64,000 bases of DNA from Kitasatospora sp. CB01950 (GTDB lineage: Bacteria; Actinomycetota; Actinomycetes; Streptomycetales; Streptomycetaceae): the NCBI RefSeq assembly GCF_001905465.1, contig NZ_LISX01000014.1:154528-218527 (forward strand), written 5' to 3'. This document shows, piece after piece, positions 32,471 to 40,466 of the stretch. Both the position numbers and the translations under genes were made by a program. The notes beneath the pieces were generated by a model, which was not told the DNA's origin, did not search any database, and saw only the letters and a list, made by a program, of their open reading frames with translations. The number at the start of each line of letters is the position of its first letter. Position 1 is the stretch's first letter.

Positions 32471-33019
32471 GTGGACCCGGAGTTCCGATTGGCGGTACCG
32501 CAGCGGCGTGATCAGTTGACCTTCGACGCGTTCTGCGAGACGCACGAACAGGCGTGGCTCGCGGCGGCGCTGGCCTGCCGGCTCTCCGAGGAGCAGGCGC
32601 ACGCGGTGGTCGACGCGGTCCGCGACTGGCTGTGGGGCGACTGGCAGATGCTGCTGCGCGAACCGGCCCCGGCGGCGTCGGCATGGCGGGTCCTCAAGGA
32701 GGAGATCGCCAGGGCCGGCCTGGCCGCGAAGGCCCCCGGCAGCCCGCCCGACCTCCAGGACCAGTGGCGGGCGGCGATCCGCACGGCCATCCACCGGATG
32801 TGCCTGAGCAGGGAGTTCGACCCGGACGTGCACGGCACGTACGAGGCCCTGCTGTCCCTGCCCGAACGCCAGCAGGACGTGATCATCCTCCGCTACGCGC
32901 TGGACCTGCGGGACGAGACGGTCGCCGAGTACCTGGACTCCACGGTGGTGACGGTGCGCTCGCACGCCCGCCACGCCACCGACCGCCTGAAGGAGAAGCT
33001 CGCCCGGAGGAACGTGTGA
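32471..33019 (+). CDS. sigma-70-like factor (region 4 clear, divergent region 2)
   Basis: 182 aa. The N-terminal LTFDAFCETHEQAWLAAAL replaces a standard region 2, with AVVDAVRDWLWGDWQMLL. The C-terminal LLSLPERQQDVIILRYAL-DLRDETVAEYLDSTVVTV-RSHARHATDRL is a good region 4 HTH. GTG 32471 has GGGAGGGG a few bases upstream; an earlier start would translate the AGGGC repeat. The stop overlaps the next gene's start (GTGA). The likely role is an alternative sigma factor of the ECF-like streptomycete type, with the partner gene as modulator. Confidence 0.75.
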   Translation: MDPEFRLAVPQRRDQLTFDAFCETHEQAWLAAALACRLSEEQAHAVVDAVRDWLWGDWQMLLREPAPAASAWRVLKEEIARAGLAAKAPGSPPDLQDQWRAAIRTAIHRMCLSREFDPDVHGTYEALLSLPERQQDVIILRYALDLRDETVAEYLDSTVVTVRSHARHATDRLKEKLARRNV

Positions 33020-33639
33020 GTCCGAGATCCACGGCGGCGCACGTGGCGCACGTGGCACTGGAGCGCGACCGCGAGGCCGCCCCGGCGCCGCTGCGGCTGG
33101 CGCACCGTCAGGCCCGGCACGAACTCGCCATGCTGAGCTCGCTGATTCTGGCCAACCCGGCGTCGGCGAGCTCGCTGGCCAAACTCGTCGACAGCGAGGT
33201 CGAACGCCCGGACGGTGCGCTGGTCCTGGGCGTTCTGCTGCACCTCGCCGACTACCAGGAGGGGGCGCGCTTCTGGTGGGAGTTCGCGGCCGGCGGCGGC
33301 AGCCACCTGGCCGCGTCCTGCCTCTGGTTCTGGCACCAGTCGCGGGGCGAGCCCAAGGATGCGAACTTCTGGCGCCTCCAGGCCGAGTCCCTCGCCGAAC
33401 TCCCGCAGCCGGAATGGAAGTTGCGCTCCCCCGACCGCCCACTGGTGCCGCACAGCGTCCGCGCGGAGATACTGGCCCTCTGCAAGCAGGGCCTGCCGCC
33501 GCGGCTCCCGCCGCGGCTGGCCGCCGTCCTCAAGTCACTGCCCGTGGAGGACGACAACGGCGACTGGCCCGAGATCCCGCACTGGAGCCCGGACGTCGTC
33601 CACCACCTCCGCACCGCCGCCGAGGAGCCCCACCGCTGA
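33016..33639 (+). CDS. conserved hypothetical partner of the sigma-like gene
   Basis: 207 aa, soluble, helical. Notable stretches are RQARHELAMLSSLILANP, ALVLGVLLHLADYQEGARFWWEFAAGGG, AASCLWFWHQSRGEPKDANFWR, and the C-terminal IPHWSPDVVHHLRTA. The AARFWWEFAAGGG / AAYCLYLHHLERGE pattern is common in streptomycete proteins encoded directly after such sigma factors, and suggests a TPR-like helical fold. The 4-base overlap implies fixed stoichiometry. Anti-sigma function is possible but unproven: there is no zinc-binding motif and no membrane segment. Confidence 0.72.
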   Translation: MSPRSTAAHVAHVALERDREAAPAPLRLAHRQARHELAMLSSLILANPASASSLAKLVDSEVERPDGALVLGVLLHLADYQEGARFWWEFAAGGGSHLAASCLWFWHQSRGEPKDANFWRLQAESLAELPQPEWKLRSPDRPLVPHSVRAEILALCKQGLPPRLPPRLAAVLKSLPVEDDNGDWPEIPHWSPDVVHHLRTAAEEPHR

Positions 33640-33671
33640 CCCCCGCCCCGGGGGGCCGGCGGGACCGCGGG

Positions 33672-34211
33672 TCAGGCGCGGGCGGCACCGGCAGCGTCGG
33701 AGTCGACCGCAGCAGCGTCGGCGGCAATGCCCTTCAGCACCGCCTCCATGCCCTCGCGCAGGACCGCGAGCCGGGCGTCGACGAGCGCCTCCTCCTGCTC
33801 CGGGTTCTGCTCCACGAAGCGGTGCAGCGGCGTGCGCAGGTTGCCCATCCGCATGCTGTGCCGCACCCGGGTGCCCTCGCCGTCCGCCGTCACCTCGTAG
33901 TGCCAGCGCGCGAACGCGTCGCCCTCGGCGGTGGCGGTGTCCGGCAGGACCTCCCAGGCGAACCGCTCCAGCGGCGTGAACTCGATGATCCGGTTGACGG
34001 TCTGCCACTTGGTGCCGTCCGGGCGGGCGTTGTGTCCGGCGAAGTGGGCGCCCACGGCGGGCCCCTCGGCGCCGTCGAGCCACTCGGTGCGCTGGAGTTC
34101 CGGGCTGAACCGGGGAGAGGTGGAGATGTCCGCCACCAGGTCCCACACCCGCTGCGGCGGGGCCGGGATCGTCGCCTCGACCACCACGCCGAACTCGTCG
34201 GAGAGTCGCAC
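33672..34211 (-). CDS. SRPBCC (START-like) family protein
   Basis: 179 aa. VVVEATIPAPPQRVWDLVADISTSPRFSPEL opens a helix-grip fold; FAGHNARPDGTKWQTVNRIIEF and FAWEVLP follow; the C-terminal helix LRTPLHRFVEQNPEQEEALVDARL closes the cavity. The family binds hydrophobic ligands or acts as polyketide cyclases. It converges on the sigma pair and is divergent from the next sigma gene. Confidence 0.82.
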   Translation of the reverse strand: MRLSDEFGVVVEATIPAPPQRVWDLVADISTSPRFSPELQRTEWLDGAEGPAVGAHFAGHNARPDGTKWQTVNRIIEFTPLERFAWEVLPDTATAEGDAFARWHYEVTADGEGTRVRHSMRMGNLRTPLHRFVEQNPEQEEALVDARLAVLREGMEAVLKGIAADAAAVDSDAAGAARA

Positions 34212-34454
34212 TGTCGCCTCGTTCCTGTGTCGTGCCGATCGGCCCGGCTCGCACCGGGCCCTTGTTCCCCATCAGGGTGTCATGTCCCTACGAAACGCCG
34301 GGAGTTGGGGTCTGCCGCCGAGTAGCCACGGCAACTGCGCGCGACGCCGGACAGGCCGCTCGACTGCCCGCCGCCCGATTCCCCCCACCCCCGACGCAAG
34401 AACCACCGGGGTCCCGGACACAGACAGGGTGAAGGCCGAGGACGGGGGAGATCG

Positions 34455-34994
34455 TTGAGTGCTGAGAGGTTCAGCGCACTGTACGACGAGCACCACACGG
34501 CGGTGCTGCGCTACGCCCGCCGCCGGGCGGGCGCCGACAGCGCGGACGACCTGGCGGCCGAGGTGTTCGTCGTGGCGTGGCGGCGCTGGCCGGAGGTGCC
34601 GGCCGAGCCGCTGCCGTGGCTGTACGGGGTGGCCCGCAACGTCGTGGCCAACCACCTCCGCGGGCAGGGCCGCGCCGAACGGCTGGCCGCCCGGTGGGAG
34701 GCCGAGCCCCTGACGCCGGTGCCGGACGTCGCCGAGGAGGTGGCCGCGCGCGACGGCGCGTACGCCGCATGGGCGCGCCTCGGGGAACGCGACCGCGAGG
34801 TACTGGCCCTGATCGCCTGGGAGGGGCTCGGCGTCCGACAGGCGGCCGAGTCCCTCGACTGCAACCCGGCGAGCTTCTCCGTGCAGTTGTTCCGGGCCCG
34901 TCGCCGACTTCGCGCGGCGCTCAACGACCCTGCGCCGTCCGATGCCGATTCCGTCAGCCCGACCGTCCTGGAGGTGAGCCGTGCGAGCGGTTGA
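34455..34994 (+). CDS. ECF-type RNA polymerase sigma factor
   Basis: 179 aa. Region 2 reads FSALYDEHHTAVLRYARRRAG, DDLAAEVFVVAWRRWPEVP and LYGVARNVVANHLRGQGR; region 4 reads LGERDREVLALIAWEGLGVRQAAESLD with FSVQLFRARRRLRAAL. The start is TTG 34455, with GGGGGAG 4 bases upstream. The gene overlaps the next reading frame by 14 bases, the standard layout for an ECF sigma and its CU044_5270-type partner. Confidence 0.9.
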   Translation: MSAERFSALYDEHHTAVLRYARRRAGADSADDLAAEVFVVAWRRWPEVPAEPLPWLYGVARNVVANHLRGQGRAERLAARWEAEPLTPVPDVAEEVAARDGAYAAWARLGERDREVLALIAWEGLGVRQAAESLDCNPASFSVQLFRARRRLRAALNDPAPSDADSVSPTVLEVSRASG

Positions 34995-35925
34995 GAGTGT
35001 GCGGGCGCTGCTGGCCGACAGTGACCCCGCTGCCGGCCTCGTGGCGGACCCCGCCCGACGCCGGCGGGACCTTCGGAGCATCCTGGCCGACCCGGCCGGC
35101 GGCGCGCCGCCCACCGCCCCAACTCCGCGCCACAGGCGGGTACTTGTCCCGCTCGGCGTGCTGGCGACGGGGGCCGCGGCCGCGCTCGCCTTCGGGCTCC
35201 TTCCCGGCGGCACCGCCGGCAACGCCCAGGCCGCCACCCCGCCGCCGCTGCACTACCAGGTGCCGGCGACGACGACTCCCGCGCCCCAACTCCTCGAGGA
35301 CATCGCGCAGCACACGGCGACACTGTCCGAGCCGGACGGCCCCGACACCGTCCTGGAGTGGCGGGAGTGGAACCTGTTCACCCGGATCGACGGCGACACC
35401 GCGACCTCCCGGGTCGTGACCGAGACCCACAAGGTCGTCCTGCACGCAGACGGCTCCGGCACCGACGTCCGCGCCTTCGAAGGGGAGAAGCCGAGGACCC
35501 AGCAACTCCACCGGGGCCTCTACCCCGATCCCCTCCCGACGGACCCGGCCGCCCTGCGCGAGACACTCCGCCGATCCACCCCCGCGGTCGACAACCCCTC
35601 CGGCGCGGCCGAGGCGATCCGCAGCGTGCTCCGCGCCCAGGCACTGGACCCGGCGCAGCGCGCGGCCCTGCTCCGGCTGATCGCCGCGATTCCCGGCCTG
35701 CGCTACGACGGGACGGTCGTCGACCGGGCCGGCCGGCCGGGCGAGGCGTTCTCCGCCGAGTCGGCCGGCAGCGGCCTGCCGACGCGCTACACCTTCATCG
35801 TCGACCCGACCACCGGCAGGGTCCTCGGAGACGAGGCCATGCTCACCACCTCGGCCGGCAAGCTGAACGTCCCGGTGCCGTCGATGATCGGCTACACCGC
35901 CTACCTGGCCGCGTACCGGAAGTGA
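34981..35925 (+). CDS. CU044_5270 family membrane protein (putative ECF partner)
   Basis: 314 aa. A short cytoplasmic N-terminus (VRALLADSDPAAGLVADPARR) precedes one membrane segment (VLVPLGVLATGAAAALAFGLLP) at about residues 53-75, and the remaining 240 residues are extracytoplasmic with WREWNLFTRID, AAIPGLRYDGTVVDRAGR and GEAFSAES, the repeat-like beta pattern of this family. The topology is that of a sensor/anti-sigma, but the N-terminus lacks a zinc-finger anti-sigma motif. Overlapped with the ECF gene, so co-translated. Confidence 0.85.
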   Translation: MRAVESVRALLADSDPAAGLVADPARRRRDLRSILADPAGGAPPTAPTPRHRRVLVPLGVLATGAAAALAFGLLPGGTAGNAQAATPPPLHYQVPATTTPAPQLLEDIAQHTATLSEPDGPDTVLEWREWNLFTRIDGDTATSRVVTETHKVVLHADGSGTDVRAFEGEKPRTQQLHRGLYPDPLPTDPAALRETLRRSTPAVDNPSGAAEAIRSVLRAQALDPAQRAALLRLIAAIPGLRYDGTVVDRAGRPGEAFSAESAGSGLPTRYTFIVDPTTGRVLGDEAMLTTSAGKLNVPVPSMIGYTAYLAAYRK

Positions 35926-35944
35926 GCGGCGCCGGCGGGACCGG

Positions 35945-36355
35945 CTACTTGGCGTCGATCTCGGCGATCAGGTTCTCGATCAGGGCCCTGATCTCGTCGC
36001 GGATCGGGCGGACGGCTTCGACGCCCTGGCCGGCCGGGTCGTCGAGCTTCCAGTCGAGGTACGTCTTGCCGGGGAAGTACGGGCAGGCGTCGCCGCAGCC
36101 CATGGTGATGACGTAGTCGGACGCCTGGACGGCCTCGGCGGTGAGGATCTTCGGCTTCTGGTCGGAGATGTCGACGCCGACCTCGGCCATCGCCGCGACG
36201 GCCGCCGGGTTGACCCGGTCGCCGGGCATCGAGCCGGCGGAACGGACCTCGACGCGGTCGCCCGCGAGGTGCTGGAGGAATCCGGCGGCCATCTGGGAGC
36301 GGCCGGCGTTGTGGACACAGACGAACAGCACGGAGGCTGCGGGGGAGGCGGTCAT
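35945..36355 (-). CDS. arsC: arsenate reductase (low-molecular-weight phosphatase type)
   Basis: 136 aa. The P-loop FVCVHNAGRSQMAAG (C-x5-R) lies near residue 12; IDISDQKPK, VITMGCGDACPYFPGK and LDDPAGQ complete the family pattern, the two cysteines of GCGDAC acting as the redox partners in thioredoxin-coupled enzymes. It reduces As(V) to As(III) for export by the Acr3 pump encoded at 37818. GAGGAAGAG precedes the ATG. It is divergent from the arsR set, and an operator-like site identical in its arms to that of arsR lies about 190 bases upstream. Confidence 0.93.
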   Translation of the reverse strand: MTASPAASVLFVCVHNAGRSQMAAGFLQHLAGDRVEVRSAGSMPGDRVNPAAVAAMAEVGVDISDQKPKILTAEAVQASDYVITMGCGDACPYFPGKTYLDWKLDDPAGQGVEAVRPIRDEIRALIENLIAEIDAK

Positions 36356-36487
36356 CTCGCTCTTCCTCGGAGACGGGGCACGGCACAACACGACCGGGCG
36401 GGGGCGGTCGATCCTGCGGTGCGGCCTTGCGGCAGTTGCGGTGCTCGCAGACCGACTGCGTTGCGGACACCCGACAGCCTGCGCGGA

Positions 36488-36535
<48 letters not shown>

Positions 36536-36536
36536 A

Positions 36537-36562
36537 AACGTATCATCAGATGATGATGTCAG
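36537..36562. promoter_or_regulatory. ArsR-type operator, copy 1
   Basis: AACGTATCA-N8-TGATGTCAG, containing the perfect inverted repeat ATCATCA-GA-TGATGAT. The 9-base flanks are identical to those at 37476-37501. It lies upstream of arsC. The downstream + strand (ATGATGATGTCAGTCG) resembles the first codons of arsR, so it could be the stub of a lost arsR copy. Confidence 0.7.
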
Positions 36563-36735
36563 TCGATAGTGATGCGAATGCAGCAACAGCCCCGCCTGCG
36601 GGGTGGACGGTCGGCGGCGTCGCGCCTCCCGCCACGGCGGACGCTCCGCTCCGAAGGTGGGGAGCGAGGGGCCGTCGGGGCCGCCCGCGCGAGGGCCGTC
36701 ACCAGCGCCGATGGCGTCGCCCTAGGATTCAAGGC

Positions 36736-37374
36736 ATGGACGCGACCACACTGCCGCAGGGAGAGCCCACACCGATGACGCCGCGACGAACCCGCTGGCA
36801 GGAGGCGGGGAGCAGCGGAGGCTTCGGAAAGCGGTTCGCCGAGCTGATCGCCGCCGGCGAGGACGTCGACGGCGAGGCCCGGCTCGCCGACACGCTCCTG
36901 CCGCGCGGCGCGCGGGTGCTCGACGCCGGCGCCGGCATGGGCCGGGTGTCCGCCGCGCTCCTGAAGCGGGGGCACGACGCGGTCGCGATCGAGCCCGACG
37001 CGGCACTGGTCCGGCAGGCCCGGGAGACCTACCCCGGGCTGCCGATCGAGGAGCGCGACATCCTCGACCTCGGCCCCGACGACGGCCCGTTCGACCTGGT
37101 CGTCTGCGTGGGCAACGTCATGCTCTACCTGGCCGAGGGCACCGAACGCGAGGCCCTGCGCGCAATGCGCGCCGCACTCGGCGACAACGGCCGGATCCTG
37201 GTCGGGTTCCACCTCCAGGACCAGCCGGCGCACGCCCGCACCTACACCCCGGCGGAGTTCGAGGCGGACCTGACCGCCGCCGGCCTGCGCGTCGACCTGC
37301 GGGCCGGCACCTATCAGCTGCACCCCGCGAACGACGCCTACAGTGTCTGGATCCTCAGCCGCGCCCAGCACTGA
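36736..37374 (+). CDS. class I SAM-dependent methyltransferase
   Basis: 212 aa. Motif I ARVLDAGAGMGRVSAAL, AIEPDAALVRQA (ribose-binding acid), FDLVVCVGNVMLYLAEG as motif II/post-I, and ILVGFHLQDQ. It is not an ArsM: the conserved Cys residues of arsenite methyltransferases are absent. AGGA lies 8 bases before ATG 36736; ATG 36775 is an alternative. It lies between arsC and arsR but has its own orientation and spacing, so any link with arsenic is only positional. Confidence 0.8.
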   Translation: MDATTLPQGEPTPMTPRRTRWQEAGSSGGFGKRFAELIAAGEDVDGEARLADTLLPRGARVLDAGAGMGRVSAALLKRGHDAVAIEPDAALVRQARETYPGLPIEERDILDLGPDDGPFDLVVCVGNVMLYLAEGTEREALRAMRAALGDNGRILVGFHLQDQPAHARTYTPAEFEADLTAAGLRVDLRAGTYQLHPANDAYSVWILSRAQH

Positions 37375-37451
37375 CCCCGCCCCTGGGGTCAGCACCTCGG
37401 ACTGCCGCGGCCGCATTGAGGCGTGCCGCGATGCGGGATTCGGCGGCAGGC

Positions 37452-37480
37452 TTGGAACCGCCGCGAACATCGACTAACGT
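37452..37480 (+). promoter_or_regulatory. promoter of arsR
   Basis: TTGGAA (37452-37457), 17 bases, TAACGT (37475-37480). Transcription would begin at about 37487-37489, at the ATG itself, giving a leaderless mRNA. The operator overlaps the -10 element and the start codon. Confidence 0.65.
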
Positions 37481-37501
37481 ATCACCGCATGGTGATGTCA
37501 G
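37476..37501. promoter_or_regulatory. ArsR-type operator, copy 2
   Basis: AACGTATCA-N8-TGATGTCAG with the inverted repeat ATCACC-GCAT-GGTGAT. It spans the -10 element and the arsR start codon, an ideal position for autorepression. Confidence 0.75.
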
Positions 37502-37821
37502 CAGTTGGTGATGTGAACGGCGCGGTGGACGTGCTGAAGGCCGTGGCCGACCCGCTGAGGATGCGGATCCTCACGCTGCTCGCCCGCGAGGCCCTGTGCA
37601 CCAGCCACCTGGTCGAGGAGACCGGCGCGAAGCAGACCAACCTGTCCAACCACCTCAAGATCCTTCGCGAGGCGGGACTGGTCGACACCGAGCCCTGCGG
37701 CCGCTTCACCTACTACAAGCTCCGACCCGACGCCCTGGAGTCCCTCGCGGGCCTGCTCGGCGACCTCGCCGCCACCGCCCGCGCCACCGCGTGCGCCGAC
37801 ACCAAGAGGTCCTGCCCGTGA
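37489..37821 (+). CDS. arsR: ArsR/SmtB-family arsenic-responsive repressor
   Basis: 110 aa. The winged helix reads VLKAVADPLRMRILTLLA, ALCTSHLVEETGAKQTNLSNHLKILREAGLV and TYYKLRPDALESL. Cysteines at ALCTSHL and EPCGRF, plus ACADTKRSCP at the C-terminus, are candidate As(III) ligands; the ELCVCDL box of classical ArsR is replaced. It should repress the operon until As(III) binds. Start: ATG 37489 (leaderless, no ribosome site), with ATG 37495 and GTG 37513 possible. GTGA overlap with acr3. Confidence 0.92.
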   Translation: MVMSAVGDVNGAVDVLKAVADPLRMRILTLLAREALCTSHLVEETGAKQTNLSNHLKILREAGLVDTEPCGRFTYYKLRPDALESLAGLLGDLAATARATACADTKRSCP

Positions 37822-38921
37822 CCCCGACCAGGACCACCGCCCCCTCGCAGCAGGACGAGGCCGGGCTGGTCGGCAAGCTCTCCTTCCTCGACCGCTACCT
37901 CGCGGTGTGGATCCTGCTCGCCATGGCTCTCGGACTCGGTCTCGGCCGCCTGATCCCCGGCCTGAACGACGCCCTCGCCAAGGTCGAGGTCGGCGGGGTC
38001 TCGCTGCCGATCGGCCTCGGCCTGCTGGTCATGATGTACCCGGTGCTCGCGAAGGTCCGCTACGACCGCCTGCACACCGTCACCGGCGACCGGAAGCTGA
38101 TGGCCTCCTCCCTGGTGATCAACTGGGTGCTCGGCCCGGCCGTGATGTTCGCCCTGGCCTGGATCTTCCTGCCCGACCTGCCCGAATACCGCACCGGCCT
38201 GATCATCGTCGGCCTGGCCCGCTGCATCGCCATGGTGATCATCTGGAACGACCTGGCCTGCGGCGACCGCGAGGCCGCCGCCGTCCTGGTCGCCCTCAAC
38301 TCGGTCTTCCAGGTCGTCATGTTCGGCGTGCTGGGCTGGTTCTACCTCGACGTCCTGCCCGGCTGGCTGGGCCTGCATCAGGACGGCCTGCACTTCTCCG
38401 TCGCGAAGATCGTCGTCAATGTGTTGATCTTTCTCGGAATCCCGCTGCTCGCCGGGTTCCTGACCCGCCGCCTCGGTGAGAAGAAGCTCGGCCGCGAACG
38501 CTACGAGTCGAACTTCCTGCCGAAGATCGGCCCCTGGGCGCTCTACGGCCTGCTGTTCACGATCGTGATCCTGTTCGCCCTCCAGGGGAGGACGATCACC
38601 TCGCAGCCGCTGGACGTGGCCCGGATCGCCCTTCCGCTGCTCGCCTACTTCGCGATCATGTGGTTCGGCACCTTCGCGCTCGGCAAGGGTCTCGGCCTCG
38701 CCTACGACCGCACCGCCACGCTCGCCTTCACCGCCGCCGGCAACAACTTCGAACTCGCCATCGCGGTGGCCATCGCCACCTTCGGCGTCACCTCCGGCCA
38801 GGCCCTGTCCGGCGTCGTCGGCCCGCTCATCGAGGTCCCCGTCCTGATCGCCCTGGTCTATGTCTCCCTCGCCTGGCGCAGGAAGTTCACCGCCAAAAAC
38901 ACCCCGGCGGTTGGGCAGTAA
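37818..38921 (+). CDS. acr3: Acr3-type arsenite efflux permease
   Basis: 367 aa, about ten membrane segments. LSFLDRYLAVWILLAM, MMYPVLAKVRYD, GLARCIAMVIIWNDLACGD with the Cys required for As(III) transport, and AGNNFELAIAVAIATFG, the cross-over region, are all diagnostic of Acr3. It exports As(III) produced by ArsC. The start overlaps the arsR stop by 4 bases, so it is co-translated. Confidence 0.95.
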   Translation: MTPTRTTAPSQQDEAGLVGKLSFLDRYLAVWILLAMALGLGLGRLIPGLNDALAKVEVGGVSLPIGLGLLVMMYPVLAKVRYDRLHTVTGDRKLMASSLVINWVLGPAVMFALAWIFLPDLPEYRTGLIIVGLARCIAMVIIWNDLACGDREAAAVLVALNSVFQVVMFGVLGWFYLDVLPGWLGLHQDGLHFSVAKIVVNVLIFLGIPLLAGFLTRRLGEKKLGRERYESNFLPKIGPWALYGLLFTIVILFALQGRTITSQPLDVARIALPLLAYFAIMWFGTFALGKGLGLAYDRTATLAFTAAGNNFELAIAVAIATFGVTSGQALSGVVGPLIEVPVLIALVYVSLAWRRKFTAKNTPAVGQ

Positions 38922-39040
38922 GCGATGGCCTGCCCGGACTCCTCGGCGCATCGGCCCGGGCCCGCTGTCGGTGATTGCCGACTGCGGGTCCGGGCCGTCA
39001 CCCGCCTTGCCCGCCCACTCCGACGGACCGGGGGCGGGCG

Positions 39041-40153
39041 ATGACCGCCGCCGAACAGCACCGGCAGGTCGTCGTGATCGGCGGCGGCCAGGCCGGACTC
39101 GCCGCCGGCTACTACCTGCGCCGCGCCGGACTCGACTTCGCGATCCTCGACGCCGCACGCGCGCCCGGCGGCGCATGGCAGCACTACTGGGACAGCCTGC
39201 GCCTGTTCTCCCCCGCCGAGTACTCCTCCCTCCCGGGCCGGCCGATGCCGCACCAGAGCGGCGCGCCGTACCCGGACGCCCGGCACGTGGCCGCCTACCT
39301 CGCCGCCTACGAGGAGCGCTACCAACTGCCCGTCCACCGACCGGTGCACGTGACTGGCGTCGAACGCTCCCCCGACCACCTGACCGTCCGCACCTCTGCC
39401 GACACCGGCGCCTGGCACGCACAGGCGGTGGTCTTCGCCACCGGTTCGTGGCAGCGCCCCTTCGTCCCCGCCGTCCCCGGACGCGAACTGTTCACCGGCC
39501 ACCAGCTCCACACCGCCGGCTACCGCAGAGCAGCGGACTTCGCCGGGCAGCGCGTCGTCGTGGTCGGCGGCGGCAACTCGGGCGCGCAGATCGCCGCCGA
39601 CCTCACCGCCGCCGACCTCACCGCCGCCGACCTCACCGCCGCCGACCTCACCGCCACCGCCGAGACCCGCTGGGTCACCCGCCGCCCGCCGCACTTCCTG
39701 CCGGACTCCGTCGACGGACGCGCGCTCTTCGAACTCGCCACCCACCAGGTCCGCGCCCACGCCGCCGGGGAGACCCACACCGGCGTCGCCTCGCTCGGCG
39801 ACATCGTCGCCACCGCACCCGTCCGCGCCGCCCGCGACAGCGGACTGCTCACCGCACACCCGATGTTCGACCGCCTGTCCCCCACCGGACCGGTCTGGGC
39901 GGACGGCAGCACCTGGGACTGCGACACGATCATCTGGTGCACGGGCTTCCGCCCCGACCTGGCCGCCACCCGCCCCCTCGGCCTGCACCGGCACCGCGGA
40001 CGCATCCCCACCGACGGCACCCGCGCCCTCGAAGACCCCCGCATCCACCTGCTCGGCTACGGCAATTGGACCGGCCCCGCCTCCGCCACCCTCATCGGCG
40101 TCGGCCGCACCGCCCGAGTCGCCGTCGAGCAGATCCGGACACTCCTCGGCTGA
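39041..40153 (+). CDS. arsO: ArsO-type FAD/NADPH flavoprotein monooxygenase
   Basis: 370 aa. Two Rossmann motifs are seen: VVVIGGGQAGLAAGYYLRR (FAD, residue 10) and VVVVGGGNSGAQIAADL (NADPH, about residue 170). FATGSWQRPFVP and WCTGFRPDL are the ATG-type motifs. Immediately after the second Rossmann helix, four tandem ADLTA units (15-bp repeats) lengthen the loop. ArsO-like genes follow acr3 in several actinobacterial ars clusters; the exact reaction is not settled. It lies 119 bases after acr3. Confidence 0.82.
   Translation: MTAAEQHRQVVVIGGGQAGLAAGYYLRRAGLDFAILDAARAPGGAWQHYWDSLRLFSPAEYSSLPGRPMPHQSGAPYPDARHVAAYLAAYEERYQLPVHRPVHVTGVERSPDHLTVRTSADTGAWHAQAVVFATGSWQRPFVPAVPGRELFTGHQLHTAGYRRAADFAGQRVVVVGGGNSGAQIAADLTAADLTAADLTAADLTATAETRWVTRRPPHFLPDSVDGRALFELATHQVRAHAAGETHTGVASLGDIVATAPVRAARDSGLLTAHPMFDRLSPTGPVWADGSTWDCDTIIWCTGFRPDLAATRPLGLHRHRGRIPTDGTRALEDPRIHLLGYGNWTGPASATLIGVGRTARVAVEQIRTLLG
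39596..39655. repeat. 15-bp repeat, four copies, inside arsO
   Basis: GCCGACCTCACCGCC x4, encoding ADLTA x4, in frame. Confidence 0.97.
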
Positions 40154-40271
40154 GTCCCGTGCCGTCGTGTCCCGGCGACGACCCCGATGGCCCGCCCGGG
40201 CGGTGCGGCTACGGCCGACGCCGGGCCGGTGGCCGCGAAAAGTCACCGACGATCGGCGTCGGGTAGCATGT

Positions 40272-40426
40272 GCGGCTGCGAAGGGGAGTAGCCCCGCGAA
40301 CCGGTCGTCGACATGCTGGAACCCGCTGCCGGGTTCCCGGTGGCCGGGCCCGCCGTCGGTGATGGTGGTGGGCGGGCGAGACCTTCGGCCCATTGTCGAC
40401 GACTGTTGCGCGTCGGCGGGCCGAAG
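40272..40426 (+). ncRNA. yybP-ykoY-family (Mn2+) riboswitch leader
   Basis: The conserved core AAGGGGAGTAGCCCC (40281-40295) and the distal GAGACCTT (40378-40385) are present in correct order. The arms GTCGTCGACA (40304-40313) and TGTCGACGAC (40394-40403) are exact complements. CTTCGGCCC (40383-40391) can instead pair with GGGCCGAAG (40418-40426), which would sequester the conserved GACC element and gives a likely expression switch. It lies 40-200 bases before a cation exchanger gene, a known context for this riboswitch class, which senses Mn2+. Confidence 0.85.
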
Positions 40427-40466
40427 TCGTGCTGCCCCGTGCCGCTCGCCTCTCGGGTTCCCGCCG

